A stretch of DNA of 64,000 bases, from contig JAEUVD010000046.1 of assembly GCA_016787065.1 (NCBI GenBank), positions 1-64,000 on the forward strand, written 5' to 3'. The position numbers were made by a program, and so were the translations under genes. The notes beneath the pieces were generated by a model. It saw only the letters and a list, made by a program, of their open reading frames with translations, made no database searches and had not been told where the DNA came from. Each line of letters opens with the position of its first letter. Within the stretch, counting starts at the first letter, position 1. This document shows positions 60,814-64,000 of the stretch, in pieces. This DNA is from Chitinophagaceae bacterium. Its GTDB lineage: Bacteria; Bacteroidota; Bacteroidia; Chitinophagales; Chitinophagaceae.

Positions 60814-62094
60814 TTAAACGAGTTTCAATAAATACTTATTCTTTTTGCCATTCTGAATCAGAATGTATTTATCATTCAATAAATAAGAAGTATTTATTTG
60901 AGCTTCTAGATCGGTTATTTTAGTCATGTTAAACTGAACCGCACCTGCCTGAACACTTTTGCGTGCTTCTCCTTTAGAAGGTGCAATAGCCGTTTCGGCA
61001 AGTAATGAAATAAGGTCTATTCCCTCCTGAATTTTTTCTTTACTCATTTCCGGAGAAGGAACGCCATCCATAATATCTAATAACTGCTCTTCATTCAATT
61101 GCTTCAACGCTTCCAAGTTATTGCTGAAGAGTATCTGAGAGGCTTGCACAGCAGCATCGTAATCTGCTTCACTATGCACCATAGTAGTAAGCTCTTTGGC
61201 TAATCGTTTTTGAAGTAATCGAAGGTGCTCCGCTTGTTTATGTTCTTGAAGTAAGCTTTCAATATCGGCAGGTTCTATGAACGTGAAAATTTTAATATAG
61301 CGTTCAGCATCTTCATCACTCGTGTTCAACCAAAATTGATAAAATTTATACGGAGACGTTTTCGTACGATCAAGCCAAACATTACCCGATTCGGTTTTAC
61401 CAAATTTTCCGCCATCGGCTTTTTTTATTAAAGGTGCTGTAAATGCGAACGCATCACCTCCGTTTTTCTTGCGAATGAGTTCAGTACCGGTTACTATATT
61501 TCCCCATTGGTCGGAACCTCCCATCTGACAGGTTACGCCCATCTCGGTAAACAAATAGTAGAAATCATACCCTTGGACTAATTGATACGTAAATTCGGTA
61601 AACGACATGCCGCTTTCCAAGCGTTTCTGCACCGAATCTTTACTGAGCATATAATTTACTGTGATAAACTTACCCACATCACGAATAAAATTAAGAAACG
61701 TAAAATCTTTGAACCAATCGATATTGTTTACCATAACCGCCGCGGAGGTTGAAGTCGAATTCGAATCAAACGTTAAGAATTTAGACAGTTGCTTTTTAAT
61801 ACCATCCACATTACGTTCAATTTGTTCGAGTGGAAGCATATTACGCTCCTCACTTTTTCCGGAAGGATCGCCCACCATACCGGTAGCACCGCCAACGAGG
61901 GCATACGGTTTGTGTCCACGACGTTGTAAATGCATCAACAAAATAATAGGTACTAAGCTTCCTATGTGGAGTGAATCGGAGGTTGGATCAAAACCAATAT
62001 ACGCCGACATCTTTTCCTTTTCAAATTGCTCATCGGTGCCGGGAATCATATCCTGAACCAAACCACGCCATTGTAATTCTTCCAAAAATTTCAT
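60814..62094 (-). CDS. tyrS: Tyrosyl-tRNA synthetase
   Basis: A 426-residue class I synthetase that charges tRNA-Tyr. The HIGH-type motif is HIGS at 43-46 ([15 protein letters not shown]), and the KMSKS-type loop is KFGKT near residue 232. Tyrosine-recognition residues are in [13 protein letters not shown] and [13 protein letters not shown]. The C-terminal S4-like domain ([22 protein letters not shown]) binds tRNA. CAAATTTG ends 5 nt before the ATG and may be a weak -7 box. First gene of a unit with yfcE. Confidence 0.97.
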   Translation of the reverse strand: MKFLEELQWRGLVQDMIPGTDEQFEKEKMSAYIGFDPTSDSLHIGSLVPIILLMHLQRRGHKPYALVGGATGMVGDPSGKSEERNMLPLEQIERNVDGIKKQLSKFLTFDSNSTSTSAAVMVNNIDWFKDFTFLNFIRDVGKFITVNYMLSKDSVQKRLESGMSFTEFTYQLVQGYDFYYLFTEMGVTCQMGGSDQWGNIVTGTELIRKKNGGDAFAFTAPLIKKADGGKFGKTESGNVWLDRTKTSPYKFYQFWLNTSDEDAERYIKIFTFIEPADIESLLQEHKQAEHLRLLQKRLAKELTTMVHSEADYDAAVQASQILFSNNLEALKQLNEEQLLDIMDGVPSPEMSKEKIQEGIDLISLLAETAIAPSKGEARKSVQAGAVQFNMTKITDLEAQINTSYLLNDKYILIQNGKKNKYLLKLV

Positions 62095-62162
62095 GTCGAC
62101 AAATTTGGAATAAAAAAACTAATATATCCTTCCCGGAATGCCTTTTTTCGGGCTTTTTAAAA

Positions 62163-62170
62163 TAAATTTG
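62163..62170 (+). promoter_or_regulatory. -7 promoter box TAAATTTG for the PorV-like gene
   Basis: An exact TAnnTTTG 59 nt before the ATG at 62230, so this gene would have a real 5' leader, unlike many others here. Confidence 0.35.
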
Positions 62171-62229
62171 TTGGTTATCAAAATAAAAGATTTAAAAAAA
62201 CGTTATAAGTACTTCTAAAGTTTACCAGG

Positions 62230-63438
62230 ATGATAAGAAAAATAAGTGTGGCAACGTTGCTGTTGCTTTCCTTTCTACAACTAAGCGCGCAACAACGTAA
62301 ATATGTGAATGAGTTTTTGAGTATTGGTGTTGGTGCACGGGGTTTAGGCATGTCGGGGGCACAAGTAGCATCCATCAATGATGTTACATCGCCATTCTGG
62401 AATCCGGCTGGTATTTCCTTTATTCGCAATGATATTCAAATAGGGCTCATGCACTCCGAGTATTTTAGTGGTATAGCAAAGTACGATTACATCGGTGTTG
62501 CAACGCCAACCCGAAAAAAGAAAGGAGTTCTTGGTTTTTCGGTAATACGCTTTGGTATTGATAATATTCCTTACACCTTGAATTTAATTGAACCGGATGG
62601 TTCGGTAAACTATGCTAAAGTGAAAGCTATTTCGGCGAGCGATTACGCCGGGCTAATTACCTACGCGCAAAAAATAAAATGGAAAAAATTTGAAAAACGT
62701 TCGGATGTTGATTTTCGTGTTGGGGGTAATTTCAAAATCATTCATCGTAACGTAGGTTCCTTGGCTAATGCGTGGGGCGCCGGTATCGACTTGGGTTTAC
62801 AGGGTCGGGTTAAGCGTTGGTGTTTAGGTGTTTCTCTAAAGGATATTACAACAACGTATACAATTTGGTCCTTCAGTTTTACCGAAGCTGAAAAGCAACA
62901 ATTAATTAAAACAGGTAATGAAGTTGTTTCTAAGAGTACCGAAATTAATACACCCCGTATTGTTTTAGGTGCCGGTAGGTATTTACCTATACGTTTTCGT
63001 GATACCACGAAAGCAGCCTATTTATTAGTTGAGATGAATGCTGATATAACTACCGATGGTTCTCGCTACAGTAATATTATCAATATCAATCCGCTGAGTA
63101 TCGATCCAAAATTGGGTATGGAATTCGGTTATAACAAACTATTTTTCTTACGTGCAGGCATTGGTAACTTTCAGAAAGTGTTGAACGATAATGATACTAC
63201 GAATACCCTTTATCGAACGATGTACCAGCCTACATTCGGTTTAGGATTGAAAATCAAATCGTTGAATATCGACTATTCGTTTTCTAGCTTAAATGTGCAG
63301 AACAATCCTTTATACAGTCATTTCGTTTCCTTGCGTTTAAGCATAAACAAGAAAGCAAGTTTTTATGATGCTAGCAATTTGGATTTAGATGATGTTCAAA
63401 AAAATAAAAACAAAGGACCTAAACGTAAAAACTATTAA
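62230..63438 (+). CDS. PorV/PorQ family outer-membrane protein (type IX secretion)
   Basis: A 402-residue FadL-like barrel protein with a signal peptide (1-20, ending LQLSAQ). FLSIGVGARGLGMSGAQVASINDVTSPFWNPAGI is the hallmark start of the PorV/PorQ family, and the last strand is near FVSLRLSINKK. PorV shuttles T9SS cargo from the translocon to the attachment complex with PorU; PorQ is a close relative, so the exact member is uncertain. It is followed 25 nt later by a PorU-like gene, as in known porU-porV pairs. Confidence 0.85.
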   Translation: MIRKISVATLLLLSFLQLSAQQRKYVNEFLSIGVGARGLGMSGAQVASINDVTSPFWNPAGISFIRNDIQIGLMHSEYFSGIAKYDYIGVATPTRKKKGVLGFSVIRFGIDNIPYTLNLIEPDGSVNYAKVKAISASDYAGLITYAQKIKWKKFEKRSDVDFRVGGNFKIIHRNVGSLANAWGAGIDLGLQGRVKRWCLGVSLKDITTTYTIWSFSFTEAEKQQLIKTGNEVVSKSTEINTPRIVLGAGRYLPIRFRDTTKAAYLLVEMNADITTDGSRYSNIININPLSIDPKLGMEFGYNKLFFLRAGIGNFQKVLNDNDTTNTLYRTMYQPTFGLGLKIKSLNIDYSFSSLNVQNNPLYSHFVSLRLSINKKASFYDASNLDLDDVQKNKNKGPKRKNY

Positions 63439-63463
63439 TTGTTCATCTGTATCATTTGAAATC

Positions 63464-64000
63464 ATGAAAAAAATTTTAACCCTGATTCTTGTTCTTATAG
63501 GTGGCCTTGTTAGTAGTTACGCGCAGCCTTATGGCAACGAATGGATAAATTACAATCAGAGCTATTATAAATTTCGGGTATATAAGGATAGTATCTATCG
63601 TGTTCCGATAGCTAACTTAACAAACCTTGGCTTACCCTCTTCGGTGCAAGGCGCTAACCTTCAAATTTTTAAAAACGGAACGGAGATCCCTATTTATGTT
63701 TCTTCGAATGGCAGTTTAACCGGCACCGATTATATTGAATTCTATGGAGAGCGTGCTACCGGTGAATTAGACCTGCCCCTTTTTCAGAATCCCTCGTTAC
63801 AACTCAATCCGGATATGAGTTTGTTATCCGATTCCAGTTATTACTTTATCACTTTCAACACCAGTACAACAAACAAACGTTTTGTGGAGCGAGTGAATAC
63901 GATTGTGAGTCCGCCTGCTAAAGAAGATTATATTTGGATAAAGCTGAGAAATAATTATCGCAACGAATTTTTTAGTGGTGAATCGGCAGCAGAAGGTAAT
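63464..64000 (+). CDS. PorU-like / C25-family secretion protein, 3' end outside the window
   Basis: The frame is open from ATG (63464) to the edge, 179 codons. It has a signal peptide (MKKILTLILVLIGGLVSSYAQ) and then YYKFRVYKDSIYRVPIANLT and LQIFKNGTEIPIY, a typical N-terminal propeptide pattern of PorU and gingipain-like C25 proteins in Bacteroidota. PorU is the T9SS sortase that cleaves the C-terminal signal and attaches cargo to the surface. The catalytic part lies beyond the window, so PorU and a C25 cargo protein cannot be told apart. Adjacent PorV-like gene supports the first. Confidence 0.7.
   Translation, partial: MKKILTLILVLIGGLVSSYAQPYGNEWINYNQSYYKFRVYKDSIYRVPIANLTNLGLPSSVQGANLQIFKNGTEIPIYVSSNGSLTGTDYIEFYGERATGELDLPLFQNPSLQLNPDMSLLSDSSYYFITFNTSTTNKRFVERVNTIVSPPAKEDYIWIKLRNNYRNEFFSGESAAEGN

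Noticed and set aside
1..64000. tRNA or rRNA genes
   Set aside because: The gaps between genes were read for T-loop-like GGTTCGAATCC motifs and cloverleaf pairing; none was convincing.

Overview
The window is a chromosomal segment of a Bacteroidota bacterium. The evidence is type IX secretion (T9SS) genes (a PorV/PorQ-type protein and a PorU-like start at the right edge), a secreted protein ending in a T9SS sorting domain, TonB-dependent uptake, the Bacteroidota lptD/amidase/mlaD/ostA envelope cluster, DUF4783, DUF3667 and DUF6089 family proteins, no visible Shine-Dalgarno sequences, and many copies of the Bacteroidota -7 promoter box TAnnTTTG. I cannot fix the genus; a Chitinophagales or Sphingobacteriia-like lineage would fit. 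Gene density is high and most content is housekeeping. No rRNA or tRNA gene, CRISPR array or intact insertion sequence was seen.

Layout. 0-3 kb is the accessory region: a gene-poor AT-rich stretch with inverted repeats, then a two-gene minus-strand operon of a tail-less SSB and a tyrosine recombinase. The last ~30 codons of the recombinase are repeated downstream as decayed ~94-bp units grouped into 188-bp dimers. 3-9.4 kb is the LPS/envelope cluster (OstA-like, MlaD, amidase, divergent LptD). 9.5-13.4 kb holds a gamma-carbonic-anhydrase-like protein, a DinB/DUF1569-type protein, a small membrane protein, and a Wzz-like/O-antigen ligase pair. 13.4-23.4 kb has valS, an O-methyltransferase, a GDPD lipoprotein, an overlapping operon DUF4783-nadC-lipid kinase-SUI1-lipoprotein, and gpmI. 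23.4-26.3 kb has a heme/hemoglobin-type TonB receptor behind a strongly structured leader. 26.3-49.7 kb is metabolic and transport genes (acyl-ACP desaturase, asparaginase-cutC-amine oxidase, a DegT-fold enzyme with a histidine at the catalytic lysine position, peptide/H+ symporter plus CDF transporter, adenine deaminase, two pseudouridine synthases, rlmN, AMP nucleosidase, tandem-OmpA protein, thioesterase, DUF885 hydrolase, rnc, methionine aminotransferase). 49.8-52.6 kb is a methionine operon under a SAM riboswitch. 52.6-57.3 kb has glyA, moaA, a heptose-7-phosphate kinase and the N-degron pair clpS-aat. 57.4-60.3 kb is a looser stretch with two poorly conserved secreted proteins and four copies of a two-hairpin repeat. 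60.3-64 kb has yfcE, tyrS, a PorV-like protein and the truncated start of a PorU-like protein.

Functionally the LPS genes (lptD, OstA-like, O-antigen ligase, Wzz-like, heptose kinase) build and export surface glycolipid. The methionine genes are tied together by S-adenosylmethionine sensing, with a methionine aminotransferase next door. clpS and aat form one N-degron unit.

Most interesting: (1) the SSB-recombinase operon with repeated copies of its own 3' end; (2) a very frequent arrangement in which the -7 box lies 3-9 nt before the start codon, implying leaderless or nearly leaderless mRNAs and correcting several start sites; (3) the three-helix leader before the TonB receptor; (4) the Lys-to-His DegT enzyme; (5) the two-hairpin repeat family at gene 3' ends, one copy of which supplies a stop codon. 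All calls are from reading the sequence; no database search was run.
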